Assembly (NCBI RefSeq): GCF_030296015.1
Contig: NZ_AP027368.1
Span: 1,612,001 to 1,676,000 of the forward strand
Direction: 5' to 3'
DNA from: Ferrimonas sp. YFM
GTDB lineage: Bacteria > Pseudomonadota > Gammaproteobacteria > Enterobacterales > Shewanellaceae
DNA: 64,000 bases
The notes beneath the pieces were generated by a model, which saw only the letters and a program-made list of their open reading frames with translations, had not been told where the DNA came from and did not search any database. This document shows, one piece after another, positions 44,911-54,161 of this stretch; position 1 is the stretch's first letter; every line of letters starts with the position of its first letter. The position numbers and the translations under genes are program-made.

Positions 44911-46796
44911 TGAGCATGCCTATGAACGCTGAACTGTTGGAGATTCAGGGATTTCTGTCCCAGTATCCCCCCTTTGATGACCTGCCTGAGGAGATCCTCA
45001 GCGAGGTGGTCACCCAGGTCGAGATCGCCTATGTGCGCGAGTCTCAGGCGATCCTGGCGGTGGGGCAGGAGATTCACGATCTCTATGTGGTGCGCAGCGG
45101 CGCCGTGGAGCTGTATCGTCGCAATGGCGACCTCTACAACCGCCTGGATGAGGGCGGGGTGTTTGGTCAATTGGGTCTGCTGACCCACAACAAGGTGCGC
45201 TTTCCCGCCACCGCCATCGAAGACACTCTGCTCTACTGCATCCCCGAGGAGGTGTTTCATCGTCTCAACGACGAGTACGATTCCTTCGCGGACTTTGTGG
45301 AGGTGGAGAACTCGGTACGGCTCAGGCAAGCGGTCTCCAGTGGCTTCGATACCAATGACATGACCACCTCCAAGGTGGTGACCCTGCTCAGCGGCGATCC
45401 GGTGTGGGTGGAGAGCAAATGCAGTATTCACGCGGCGGCGGCCAAGATGGCGGAAGAGAACCTGTCGTCGCTGCTGGTGTGGAACGACAGTGTTGAGGAT
45501 GAGGGGGAGCAGCTTCAGGGGATCATTACCGAGAAGGATCTCTGCAGCAAGGTGGTGGCCCACGGGCTGGACATCACCCTGCCCATCTCAGAGGTGATGA
45601 GCACCGAGGTGATTACCCTGGACAACAACGCCTATGTGTATGAAGCGATGCTCTACATGCTCAGGCACAACGTCCATCACCTGCCTGTGGTTAAGGGCAG
45701 CAAGCCTCTGGGGATCATCTCCCTGACCGACATCGTTCGCTACGAGTCTCAGAACAGCCTGCTGCTGGTGAGTTCCATCTTTAAGCAGCAGAGCCTGGAG
45801 GAGCTGGAGCAGCTTTCCCATCAGGTGAAAGACTGCTTTGTGCGCCTGGTCAACGAGGATGCCAATGCCCATATGGTGGGCAGTGCCATGGCGGTGATTG
45901 GCCGCAGCTTTAAGCAGCGCATCCTGGAGCTGGCCGAGGAGCTGATGGGCCCTCCGCCTGTGCCTTACTGTTTCCTGGCGCTGGGCTCCATGGCCCGGGA
46001 CGAGCAGCTGATCGTCACCGATCAGGACAACGCCATCATACTGGACGACGAGTATCGCCAGGAGCTGCACGGTGATTATTTCACCTCGCTGTCCGAGTGG
46101 GTGTGTGATGCCCTGGACAGGTGTGGCTACCCCAGGTGTACCGGCGGCATCATGGCCACCAACCCAATGTGGCGCATGACCCGCCAGGAGTGGGAGAGCT
46201 GCTTCGCCGACTGGATTGACGACCCCAACCCCAAGGCGCTGCTCAACTCCTCCATCTTCTTCGATCTGGAGGGGGTGCATGGCCGGGTGAAGTGGGCCGA
46301 GCAGCTCAATGGCTTTATCGTGCGCCGGGCTCGTAAGAACAACCGCTTCCTCGCCTGCCTGGCACGCAACGCCCTGAACCGCACGCCGCCTCTGGGCTTC
46401 TTCAAGGAGTTTGTGATGGAGAAGGATGGTCGCCACAACAACTCCATCAACCTCAAACGCCGGGGCACGGCGCCGTTGGCGGATCTGATTCGGGTCCATG
46501 CCCTGGCGGTGGGCTCCCGGGCGCAAAACTCCTTCGAGCGCCTGGATGACATCATCGACGCGGGTATCCTGCCCAAGGGCAAAGCTGAGGACATCCGTGA
46601 CGCCATGGAGTTTATCTCCATGGTGCGCATCCGCCACCAGGCACGGGATGTGGAACTGGGCCAGGAGCCGGACAACAACATCGAGCCGGAAAACATGTCG
46701 GACTTTGAGCGGCGTAACCTCAAGGACGCCTTCCAGGTGCTGAGCAATGCTCAGAACTTTCTAAAATACCGCTACCAGGCCAGCAGTTTCGCTTAA
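44910..46796 (+). CDS. cNMP-binding / CBS / DUF294 nucleotidyltransferase-like signalling protein
   Basis: This 628-residue cytoplasmic protein has a cyclic-nucleotide-binding fold (about residues 20-130), a CBS pair (about 150-275), a DUF294 nucleotidyltransferase-like domain (GSMARDEQLIVTDQDNAII, about 345-365, keeping the G-S and D-x-D pattern) and a C-terminal helical DUF294_C domain. This layout resembles GlnD-type sensor enzymes. In related bacteria it often sits with the DnaQ-like exonuclease found 9 bp downstream, commonly near acetate permease genes, which are absent here. The ligand and reaction are unknown. ATG 44916 and 44922 are alternative starts. Confidence 0.87.
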   Translation: MSMPMNAELLEIQGFLSQYPPFDDLPEEILSEVVTQVEIAYVRESQAILAVGQEIHDLYVVRSGAVELYRRNGDLYNRLDEGGVFGQLGLLTHNKVRFPATAIEDTLLYCIPEEVFHRLNDEYDSFADFVEVENSVRLRQAVSSGFDTNDMTTSKVVTLLSGDPVWVESKCSIHAAAAKMAEENLSSLLVWNDSVEDEGEQLQGIITEKDLCSKVVAHGLDITLPISEVMSTEVITLDNNAYVYEAMLYMLRHNVHHLPVVKGSKPLGIISLTDIVRYESQNSLLLVSSIFKQQSLEELEQLSHQVKDCFVRLVNEDANAHMVGSAMAVIGRSFKQRILELAEELMGPPPVPYCFLALGSMARDEQLIVTDQDNAIILDDEYRQELHGDYFTSLSEWVCDALDRCGYPRCTGGIMATNPMWRMTRQEWESCFADWIDDPNPKALLNSSIFFDLEGVHGRVKWAEQLNGFIVRRARKNNRFLACLARNALNRTPPLGFFKEFVMEKDGRHNNSINLKRRGTAPLADLIRVHALAVGSRAQNSFERLDDIIDAGILPKGKAEDIRDAMEFISMVRIRHQARDVELGQEPDNNIEPENMSDFERRNLKDAFQVLSNAQNFLKYRYQASSFA

Positions 46797-46805
46797 GGAG
46801 CACCA

Positions 46806-47528
46806 ATGTTTGATTGGTGGAAACGCCGAAAACGCCACAACGACTGGGTGGCTCTGTTTGACCAGGCCAGCGGCCAGGCCCGGGATCCCAGGCTGAAGCG
46901 CTTCTATGACAAGGGGTTGGTGGCGCCGGAGACGCCCCTGTCACAGGTGCCCTTTGTGGCTCTGGACTTTGAGACCACGGGGCTGAATCCCGAGCGTGAC
47001 GCCATCGTTTCTGCGGGGTGGGTGCCCTTTGATCTGAACCGGGTCTACTGCCGCCAGGCGGGCCAGTTCCTGGTGCAGCCGGAGCGCCCCCTTAACGACG
47101 AGTCGGTGGTGATCCACGGCATCACTCACAGCGACGTGGATGAGGCCCCGGACTTTACCAAGATGATAGCCCCTCTGCTGGAGGCCCTGGGAGGCGCCAT
47201 TCCCGTGGTGCACTTCAAGCAGATTGAGCGTCCTTTTCTCGATCAGGCACTGAAAACCCGATTGGGGGAGGGGGTGCAGTTTCCTCTGGTGGACACCATG
47301 GAGCTGGAGCAGACCATATTGCAGCATCAGATGGGCAGTCGCTGGAATCGCCTGGTGGGCAAGAAGGCACCTTCGGTGCGCCTCGGTGCCTGCCGCCAGC
47401 GCTATGGCCTGCCGGTGTACCAGCCTCACCACGCGCTCACCGATGCTATCGCCACTGCTGAGCTGTTTCAGGCCCAGGTGGCTTATCATCTCTCTCCCCA
47501 GACGCCCATCTCAGAGATCTGGGATTGA
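46806..47528 (+). CDS. DnaQ-like 3'-5' exonuclease
   Basis: This 240-residue DEDDh exonuclease has ExoI motif DFETTGLNPE, a middle region VVIHGITHSDV and VVHFKQIERPFLD in place of the usual N-x3-D box, and ExoIII motif HHALTDAIATAELF. The replaced second motif is common in this subgroup, but catalytic strength is uncertain. The start is 9 bp after the DUF294 gene, so they are co-transcribed. The epsilon subunit of DNA polymerase III is an unlikely identity because the C-terminal polymerase-binding part is missing. Confidence 0.85.
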   Translation: MFDWWKRRKRHNDWVALFDQASGQARDPRLKRFYDKGLVAPETPLSQVPFVALDFETTGLNPERDAIVSAGWVPFDLNRVYCRQAGQFLVQPERPLNDESVVIHGITHSDVDEAPDFTKMIAPLLEALGGAIPVVHFKQIERPFLDQALKTRLGEGVQFPLVDTMELEQTILQHQMGSRWNRLVGKKAPSVRLGACRQRYGLPVYQPHHALTDAIATAELFQAQVAYHLSPQTPISEIWD

Positions 47529-47547
47529 TGCCGATGGCGGAAATGAA

Positions 47548-47570
47548 AAGAGGCGCATGATGCGCCTCTT
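47548..47570. terminator. Terminator between the exonuclease and BCCT genes
   Basis: AAGAGGCGCA (47548-47557), loop TGA, TGCGCCTCTT (47561-47570). A long stem with a short T-run; it can act in both directions. Confidence 0.75.
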
Positions 47571-47593
47571 GTGTTTCTGCTTGTCGTCAGGTG

Positions 47594-49171
47594 TTAGCGG
47601 AAGCGCGATTCGGTGCGCATCCCCATCACCAAGCTGACGCACATCATCAGCAGGATCACCGTGAAGGGCAGGGCGGTGGAGATGGCGCCCGCCTGCAGTG
47701 CCTGGATGGACTCGGTGCCGCCAATCCACAGCAGGGCTGCGGCGATGGCCCCTTCGATGAAGGCCCAGAAGATGCGCTGAACCACAGGGGCATCCACCTT
47801 GCCGCCGGCGGTGATGCTGTCGATCACCAGGGAGCCGGAATCGGAGGAGGTGATGAAGAACACCATTACCAGGATGATCGCCACCACGGAGAGCAGGTCG
47901 CTCATTGGCAGGCTCTCAAACATCTCGAACATCGCCAGGGGCACTTCACGCAGGCCGTTGGTACCCAGGACGCCGACCTGATTGACCACCTGATCCAGGG
48001 CCAGGCCGCCAAACACAGACATCCAGATCAGAGTCACCAGAGTCGGCACGATCAGCACCGCTACGATGAACTCGCGCACGGTACGGCCTTTGGAGACCCG
48101 GGCGATAAACATGCCGACGAAAGGCGACCAGGAGATCCACCAGGCCCAGTAGAACACGGTCCAGCCGTGCATCCAGGCTTCGTCGGGGCGGCCATGGGGG
48201 TTACTCAGGGGCACCAGGTTTTCCAGGTAAGCCATCAGGGTGGTGGGAATGGCACCCAGCACTACGCCGAAGCCCAGCAGGGCGACGACCACCACCAGCA
48301 GCAGGGCCAGCAGCATGTTGATGTTGGACAGCAGCTTAACGCCGCCTTCGATGCCCCGGTAGACGGACACCACCGCCAACATGGTGACTACGGCGATCAC
48401 CAGGATCTGCAGTCCCATGCCGCCGTCGATGCCGAAGACATGGTTGATGCCGCTGGCGGCCTGTTGGGCGCCCAGGCCCAGGGAGGTGGCCAGACCGAAC
48501 AGGGTGGCCACCACCGCCAGGATGTCGACGATGTGACCGGGCCAGCCCCAGGTGCGGTCCCCCAGCAGTGGGTAGAAGATGGCCCGCATGGAGAGGGGCA
48601 GTCCCTTGTTGTAGGTGAAGAACGCCAGAGACAGGGCGACCACGCCATAGATGGCCCAGGGGTGCAGACCCCAGTGGAACATGGTGGCACCCAGGGCCAG
48701 TCTGGCCGCTTCCGGGGTGTTGGGTTCTACACCCAGTGGGGTTTCATACCAGCCGGTGAAGTAGGCCACCGGCTCTGCCACGCTCCAGAACATCAGGCCG
48801 ATGCCCATCCCGGCGGCGAAGAGCATGGCCAGCCAGGAGAGGAAAGAGAAGTCCGCTTCCGCATTGTCACCGCCCAGGCGAATCTTGCCGAAGGGGGAGA
48901 CAACCAGAGCCAAACAGAAGATCACGAAGATGTTACCGGACCAGATAAAGAGTCCGTCGAAGTTGTTGATGATCTTCCATTTGATTCCGTCGAGTGCGGC
49001 TTTTGCGGTGGCGGCGTCGGTAACGAGAGTACCGATGAGAAAGAGGATGATCAGGCCGGCGCTGATGCCGAAAACCGGATTGTGGACGTCGATGCCCCAC
49101 TTTTGAACGTTATCCTGACCTATTGTGTAGTCAGTGCTGTCGATGCTGTATTTATCTATGCCTTTGGTCAA
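47594..49171 (-). CDS. BCCT-family betaine/choline/carnitine transporter
   Basis: This 525-residue inner-membrane transporter has twelve helices and the BCCT signature GWTVFYWAWWISWSPFVGMFIARVSKGR. The substrate-site aromatic segment is visible in AGMGIGLMFWSVAEPVAYF. The family takes up quaternary amines with sodium or protons for osmoprotection or catabolism; the exact substrate is not readable. The start is ATG 49171. The 202-bp gap to the Kef genes holds both divergent promoters, which I could not place. Confidence 0.93.
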   Translation of the reverse strand: MTKGIDKYSIDSTDYTIGQDNVQKWGIDVHNPVFGISAGLIILFLIGTLVTDAATAKAALDGIKWKIINNFDGLFIWSGNIFVIFCLALVVSPFGKIRLGGDNAEADFSFLSWLAMLFAAGMGIGLMFWSVAEPVAYFTGWYETPLGVEPNTPEAARLALGATMFHWGLHPWAIYGVVALSLAFFTYNKGLPLSMRAIFYPLLGDRTWGWPGHIVDILAVVATLFGLATSLGLGAQQAASGINHVFGIDGGMGLQILVIAVVTMLAVVSVYRGIEGGVKLLSNINMLLALLLVVVVALLGFGVVLGAIPTTLMAYLENLVPLSNPHGRPDEAWMHGWTVFYWAWWISWSPFVGMFIARVSKGRTVREFIVAVLIVPTLVTLIWMSVFGGLALDQVVNQVGVLGTNGLREVPLAMFEMFESLPMSDLLSVVAIILVMVFFITSSDSGSLVIDSITAGGKVDAPVVQRIFWAFIEGAIAAALLWIGGTESIQALQAGAISTALPFTVILLMMCVSLVMGMRTESRFR

Positions 49172-49373
49172 ACCTTCCTCCCTAGTTGGGTTGCGATCTC
49201 TCCTGAGGTTACTTTTGGAAAATCGCTAACGGCGGTTAAAACGCGACAGTGTAACAGTAGGAGCCGTCCTCTTACACCGCCAGGATCACAAAACTATTTC
49301 AGTCATTTCTGGCTGGGATTATGGTGCGATCTGTGGGAAGTTATCTGAAAAAACACAAGGAGCTATAGGCGTT

Positions 49374-49982
49374 ATGAGTGATAAGCCTTCTGTGTTGGTG
49401 CTGTTTGCCCACCCCTCTGTACACCGTTCTGAGATCAACGCAAAGATGCTGCGGGCGACCCGTCAGGTGGAAGGGGTGACCACGGTAGACCTCTATCATG
49501 AGTACCCGGACATGAGAATCGATGTGGACCGAGAGCAAAAGCGGCTGCTGGATCATGACGTGTTGGTGTTCATGTTTCCGGTGTATTGGTACTCCACCCC
49601 GTCGATCCTCAAGGAGTGGCAGGACCTGGTGCTCGAGCACGGCTTTGCCTATGGTGAAGGCGGCACCGCCCTGCAGGGTAAGGGCTTTGTCTGTGCCGCC
49701 AGTGCCGGCGGCCCGCAGCATGCCTACCGGGAGCAGGGCTACAACCATTTCACTATCCGCGAGTTGTTTCGTCCTCTGGAGCAAACGGCGCTGCTGACCG
49801 GCATGCGCTATCTGCCGCCCTTCATGTTGTTCGGTGCCCGCACTGCCGTGGATGAAGATCGCCTGCCGAGTCACCTGGAGGGGTGGCAGCAGATGCTCAG
49901 GCAACTGGTGGCCAAAGAGATCGATTGGGATCACGATGAGGCCACCCACACCAGTAACCACCTGGTGGAGGCGGCGTCATGA
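49374..49982 (+). CDS. KefF/KefG-like flavoprotein partner of a K+/H+ antiporter
   Basis: This 202-residue flavodoxin-fold quinone reductase has FAHPSVHRSEINAKML and FPVYWYSTPSILKEWQDLVLEHGFAYGEGGTAL, closer to E. coli KefF than KefG as I recall them. These proteins bind FMN and are required for full activity of the Kef efflux channel. AAGGAG lies upstream of ATG 49374. The stop overlaps the antiporter start by 4 bp, which fixes the partnership. Confidence 0.88.
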   Translation: MSDKPSVLVLFAHPSVHRSEINAKMLRATRQVEGVTTVDLYHEYPDMRIDVDREQKRLLDHDVLVFMFPVYWYSTPSILKEWQDLVLEHGFAYGEGGTALQGKGFVCAASAGGPQHAYREQGYNHFTIRELFRPLEQTALLTGMRYLPPFMLFGARTAVDEDRLPSHLEGWQQMLRQLVAKEIDWDHDEATHTSNHLVEAAS

Positions 49983-51886
49983 CTCTCTATTTCCTGCAAG
50001 CCTTTATCTATCTGCTGGCGGCGGTGATCGCCGTTCCTCTGGCCAAGCGCCTGGGTCTGGGCTCAGTGCTGGGTTATCTGATCGCCGGTGTGGTGATTGG
50101 TCCCATCACCGGTTTGGTGGGTGAAGAGACCATGACCATTCAGCACTTCGCCGAGTTCGGGGTGGTGATGATGCTGTTCCTGGTGGGGTTGGAGTTGCAA
50201 CCCAAGATGTTGTGGGAGATGCGCAACCGGCTGATCGGCCTGGGGGGACTTCAGGTGGTGCTGAGTACTGCCCTGGGCTGGGGTCTGGCTCAGTATGCCG
50301 GCCTGCCCTGGCAGAGCGCCCTGACCATAGGGATGATCTTCTCCCTCTCCTCCACCGCCATTGTGCTGCAGACCTTCAGCGAAAAGCACCTGGGCAATAC
50401 CGATGGCGGCCGCAGTGCCTTCTCGGTGCTGCTGCTGCAGGACATCGCGGTGATCCCCATGTTGGCCTTTATTCCCCTGTTGGCGCTGCCTGAGCTGATC
50501 TCCGGCGCGAGTCAGGGGGATCATGGTCATGACATCAGCCTGGTGGCCGGGTTGCCTGGCTGGGGTTATGCCCTGGTGGTGATCACCACCATCGGCCTGC
50601 TGATTGCTGCCGGTCACTTCTTCAGTCGGCCCCTGTTCCGTTATGTGGCCTCTTCGGGCTTACGGGAGATCTTTACTGCCACGGCGCTGCTGTTGGTGAT
50701 CGGCATCGCCGCCTTGATGGGGCTGGTGGGGCTCTCTCCCGCTCTGGGCACCTTCCTGGCCGGCGTGGTGCTGGCCAACTCCGAATTCCGTCATGAGCTG
50801 GAGTCCAACATTGAGCCGTTTAAGGGATTGCTGCTTGGACTGTTCTTCATCACCGTGGGCGCCGGCGTTAATTTCGGCGTGCTCTGGGAACAGTTGGGGC
50901 TGGTTTTGGCGCTGACCGCGGCAGTGATGCTGGGCAAACTGGTGATCCTCTATCTGCTGGGTTGGGTCTTCAAGGTGCGGGGCAGCGACCGCTGGCTGTT
51001 TGCCCTCAGTCTGGCCCAGGCCGGTGAGTTTGGTTTCGTGCTGTTGGGCTACTCTCAGCAGAACCAGGTGCTGTCCCAGGATCTGGTGCAGATGCTGTCC
51101 CTGGTGGTGGCCCTGTCCATGTTCCTGACACCGGCACTGTTTATCCTGTTTGAACGGGTGATCCTGCCCCGTTATGAGCAGCGCAGCAATGAGCGGGAAG
51201 CGGACACCATAGATGAGAAGGGCACGGTGATCATCGCCGGGGTAGGGCGTTTCGGTCAGATCATCAACCGCATGTTGACGGTCAATGGCATTCCTACCGT
51301 GGTGCTGGACCATGAGGCGGACCAGGTGGAGAACCTGAGAAGCATCAGGGTGAAGAGCTATTTTGGTGACGCCACCCGTCCGGACATGTTGCACACTGCC
51401 GGCATCGAGCAGGCCAAGGCCCTGGTAGTCGCCATCGACGAGCGGGAAGCGGCGGTGGAGCTGGTTCACTACGTGAAACAGACCTACCCCAAGGTGAAGG
51501 TACTGGCACGGGCCTACGACCGAGGGCACCTCTATGCCTTGCGCAGTGCCGGGGCGGACGTGGTGATCAAAGAGACCCTGCACTCGGCCCTGGCCCTGGG
51601 CAGCGAAACCTTGGTGGCCCTGGGCAATCACCCTTTCAGAGCCAGGCAGCGCAGGCTGGCGTTTGAAGAGGTGGAGCGCGAACACGACAAACTGCTGTAT
51701 GACAGCTGGCTTCAGGGAGACGAAGGCGACAGATTCGGCACCCACTACCGGGATCTCTTCATGCAGCTTGAAGAGCTTCTCGGGGAAGCGATGCGGGGTC
51801 AGGACTCCGAGCGCCATTCCAGGGCGGAGCGCAGCTGGACCCCGCCGCCGAAGAACTACCTGGATCACTGGAAGAAACAGGGCTAG
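49979..51886 (+). CDS. CPA2 monovalent cation:proton antiporter, KefB/KefC type
   Basis: This 635-residue protein has about twelve N-terminal membrane helices (residues 1-385) and a cytoplasmic RCK/TrkA-N domain (about 400-520) with the nucleotide-binding start TVIIAGVGRFGQIINRML. It belongs to the glutathione-gated potassium efflux group that acidifies the cytoplasm during electrophile stress. Membrane-helix motif SSTAIVLQTFSEK and the HALxxxxET-like end (LHSALALGSETLVALG) fit. It follows its ancillary flavoprotein with ATGA overlap and converges on a LysR gene 10 bp away. Confidence 0.9.
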   Translation: MTLYFLQAFIYLLAAVIAVPLAKRLGLGSVLGYLIAGVVIGPITGLVGEETMTIQHFAEFGVVMMLFLVGLELQPKMLWEMRNRLIGLGGLQVVLSTALGWGLAQYAGLPWQSALTIGMIFSLSSTAIVLQTFSEKHLGNTDGGRSAFSVLLLQDIAVIPMLAFIPLLALPELISGASQGDHGHDISLVAGLPGWGYALVVITTIGLLIAAGHFFSRPLFRYVASSGLREIFTATALLLVIGIAALMGLVGLSPALGTFLAGVVLANSEFRHELESNIEPFKGLLLGLFFITVGAGVNFGVLWEQLGLVLALTAAVMLGKLVILYLLGWVFKVRGSDRWLFALSLAQAGEFGFVLLGYSQQNQVLSQDLVQMLSLVVALSMFLTPALFILFERVILPRYEQRSNEREADTIDEKGTVIIAGVGRFGQIINRMLTVNGIPTVVLDHEADQVENLRSIRVKSYFGDATRPDMLHTAGIEQAKALVVAIDEREAAVELVHYVKQTYPKVKVLARAYDRGHLYALRSAGADVVIKETLHSALALGSETLVALGNHPFRARQRRLAFEEVEREHDKLLYDSWLQGDEGDRFGTHYRDLFMQLEELLGEAMRGQDSERHSRAERSWTPPPKNYLDHWKKQG

Positions 51887-51895
51887 CCCTCTTGC

Positions 51896-52843
51896 TCAGT
51901 GGTTGAGTCTGGCGATGCGATTTCTCAGGTGTGTCACCAGGGTTTCAGTGAACGCCGGTGAACCGCCGTGGCCCGCCTGCAGGTAGAGCTGGTAGGTGGG
52001 GCGGTTCTGGTTGGGTTTGACGTGGCTGCCGAAGAAGGTGGAGATGTCCAGCGCCTGCAGGGTCTTTCTGGCGGCGATGGGCTGCTGAATCAGCACCGAG
52101 GCCAGATACCCCACGCTGTCGCTGGCCTCAAGATGGTCCAGCAGCAGGCTCAGGTTGGTGGTCTTCATGGAGACCTTCAGTGGTGCCCCAATCTTTTCGG
52201 CAAACGCCTCCATTCTGTGGGTTCTGATGCCGCTCATGGAGTAGTTGAGCAGGGCCACAGGGTGGTCGAAGGCCCGGTCCAGGGTCAGATCCTGCTGGAA
52301 GATGGGGTGATCGCGCCGGGCCACCAGGTAGAACTGCTTGATCTCGCCGATGGGGTGCAGGGTCACCCGGTTGCTGGGACTGGGGTTGATGGAGATGCAG
52401 TAATCCAGCTGTGACTGGTTCAGCTGTTTCTGTACCTCGGTGGACCAGGGATGAAGATTGAAAGTGAGCTTCAGGTCCAGCTCCTCCCGGCTCAGATGCA
52501 GACACTCCAGCAGCAGAGGGCACATGTGCTCCTGAGCCGCCACATTCAGCTCTTCCAGGCGGCTTCGATGGCGAGCCAGAGTGTCGGACAGGGGCTGGTA
52601 ACTGTCGATGACGGCCTTGGCCATGGGGTAGAGGGTCTCAGCCAGACCATTGGGCTCCATACCGTACTGTTGCCGGATAAACAGTTCATCATCGAACACC
52701 TCCCGCAGTGTGGTCAGCGCCCGGCTGACCTTGGGTTGGGTGCTCTGCAGTCGGGCGGCGGTGACTGTGGCACTGCGCTGCTCATACAGCTCGACCAATA
52801 CGCTTAGGGTGAAAAAATCCAGTTTGTTGAGTTCTTTTGGCAT
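51896..52843 (-). CDS. LysR-family transcriptional regulator
   Basis: This 315-residue protein begins MPKELNKLDFFTLSVLVELYEQRSATVTAARLQSTQPKVSRAL, a LysR winged helix, followed by a substrate-binding domain (LTFNLHPWSTEVQKQLNQSQLDYCISINPS). It is convergent with the Kef gene and lies downstream of the terminator of the diheme lipoprotein gene, so no target is obvious. The promoter should be in 52844-52927. Confidence 0.86.
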   Translation of the reverse strand: MPKELNKLDFFTLSVLVELYEQRSATVTAARLQSTQPKVSRALTTLREVFDDELFIRQQYGMEPNGLAETLYPMAKAVIDSYQPLSDTLARHRSRLEELNVAAQEHMCPLLLECLHLSREELDLKLTFNLHPWSTEVQKQLNQSQLDYCISINPSPSNRVTLHPIGEIKQFYLVARRDHPIFQQDLTLDRAFDHPVALLNYSMSGIRTHRMEAFAEKIGAPLKVSMKTTNLSLLLDHLEASDSVGYLASVLIQQPIAARKTLQALDISTFFGSHVKPNQNRPTYQLYLQAGHGGSPAFTETLVTHLRNRIARLNH

Positions 52844-52927
52844 AGAGAGTCTGGGTCTGGAGGGGTAGGGTCAGTCTAGGTGTTCTGGTCGGATCTGTCC
52901 CGGCACCAGGTCACATAAGCCGGAGTC

Positions 52928-52950
52928 AAAAAAGGGGCCCGAAGGCCCCT
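52928..52950 (-). terminator. Intrinsic terminator of the diheme lipoprotein operon
   Basis: On the plus strand a run of A ending at 52933, GGGGCC (52934-52939), loop CGAA, GGCCCC (52944-52949). On the minus strand this is a GC stem followed by T residues. Confidence 0.85.
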
Positions 52951-52965
52951 GTTGCTTATTGGGTA

Positions 52966-54147
52966 TCAGCCCAGAGGGATGATGCTTTCCACCTTCAGGG
53001 TCAGGTTACAGGCACCCACCTGGCTCCAGTCGAGATCTTCCGGTTTGAATTCTTCGCCAATGCCGGCGCCGGGAACCGGAGTGGCCCAGTCAGGACCGAA
53101 CAGGCCGGTGCGGGTGTAGTCTGTGGTTACCAGGATACGGGCACCGCGGTTGCGGCTGTCCTCTTCCAGTCCGGTCTTGGTGAACTGGGCGGGGTCGTAC
53201 TCATAGTAGGAGAGGCGGGCTTCACCGTTCATGATCATGTTGTAGCAGGTGTTGTTCTTGCCGATAAACATGCTGGCGTAGTAATCGCCCTCAATCTCTT
53301 TGAGGCCAAAGCCGAAGGTGGCGATGTTGGGGGTTTCCACATCGACCCCCTCCTCCTGGAAGCGGTTGACCGTGGCCACCAGCTTGGCGCCGATGGCGTT
53401 GTCTTTCTGTTCGATGACGTAGGCTTTGCCGTCATCGGGGAACATCTCGGTCATGTGCTGGCGGTTGTCCATGGCACAGGCGGCCGCCAGGGCAGTGGCT
53501 CCGGTTTCCCCTTCAGCCGCTTCCTTCCAGCGGAAGTTGTGCACCTGGGCATCCAGCTGCGCCTGCAGCCATTGGGCGTTCAGGTAGGAGCCGCTGCCAT
53601 AGTAAGAGCTGCCGGAGGCGCCGGTCTTGCCATCTACCGCACCGAAGGCAAAGGCTGGTTGCTCGAAGGTGGGATCCGTCGGCTCGCCACTTGGGCCGCC
53701 AGGCTCAGTACCGCCGTCGTGGCCTTCGTGACAGGTGGCGCAGTCGCCGTAATCGCCATGAGGCGGCGTGACACCGGTGTCACCACTGCCATCGTAGGTG
53801 TGGCAGGAGAGGCAGTCGTCGTTGGCGGCGGCTGCGTGAGAGACCGTGGTTTTCACTTCGGCGTCGCCGCCGTTGGGGTCCACATAGTCGAAGTGGACAC
53901 CGGCCGCGGCGCACTGGGTCACGAAGTCATAAGGCTTGATGGGAGGGTTGTCCTTAAGGTCGTTCAGTTCCTGCTCCAGCGCCTGATTGGCGTCGGTCAG
54001 CTGGCTGTTCTCCTTTTCCAGGGCGGCAAGCTGAGCCTGGGTTTCCGGGTCGGGTTTGTAGATCACCTTGTCATCGTCATCACAGCCAGTGAGAGCCACT
54101 ACGGAGGCGCAGATAAGGGACAGCGCAAATTTACGTTTCATCATCAT
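52966..54147 (-). CDS. Diheme c-type lipoprotein with ApbE-type flavinylation motifs
   Basis: I do not recognise a named family. The 393-residue product has a lipoprotein signal (lipid Cys22 after VVALTG), a short coiled coil (about residues 34-67), two heme sites C112-L-S-C-H and C136-A-T-C-H, then a glycine-rich linker. Next come D172-G-K-T-G-A-S178, which matches the ApbE target pattern, and a weaker E-G-E-T-G-A-T at 212-218. The C-terminal 200 residues loosely suggest a flavin-binding split barrel (SMFIGKNNTCYNMIMNGEARLSYYEYD in part), but that is a guess. The apbE gene lies 14 bp upstream on the same strand, a strong hint of a modified redox protein. Confidence 0.82.
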   Translation of the reverse strand: MMMKRKFALSLICASVVALTGCDDDDKVIYKPDPETQAQLAALEKENSQLTDANQALEQELNDLKDNPPIKPYDFVTQCAAAGVHFDYVDPNGGDAEVKTTVSHAAAANDDCLSCHTYDGSGDTGVTPPHGDYGDCATCHEGHDGGTEPGGPSGEPTDPTFEQPAFAFGAVDGKTGASGSSYYGSGSYLNAQWLQAQLDAQVHNFRWKEAAEGETGATALAAACAMDNRQHMTEMFPDDGKAYVIEQKDNAIGAKLVATVNRFQEEGVDVETPNIATFGFGLKEIEGDYYASMFIGKNNTCYNMIMNGEARLSYYEYDPAQFTKTGLEEDSRNRGARILVTTDYTRTGLFGPDWATPVPGAGIGEEFKPEDLDWSQVGACNLTLKVESIIPLG

Positions 54148-54161
54148 TATTTCCCTGCGGG

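Noticed and set aside
47591-49348. A 585-codon open frame antisense to the BCCT gene
   Set aside because: Extremely rich in His, Gln and Asp; a shadow of a membrane protein gene.
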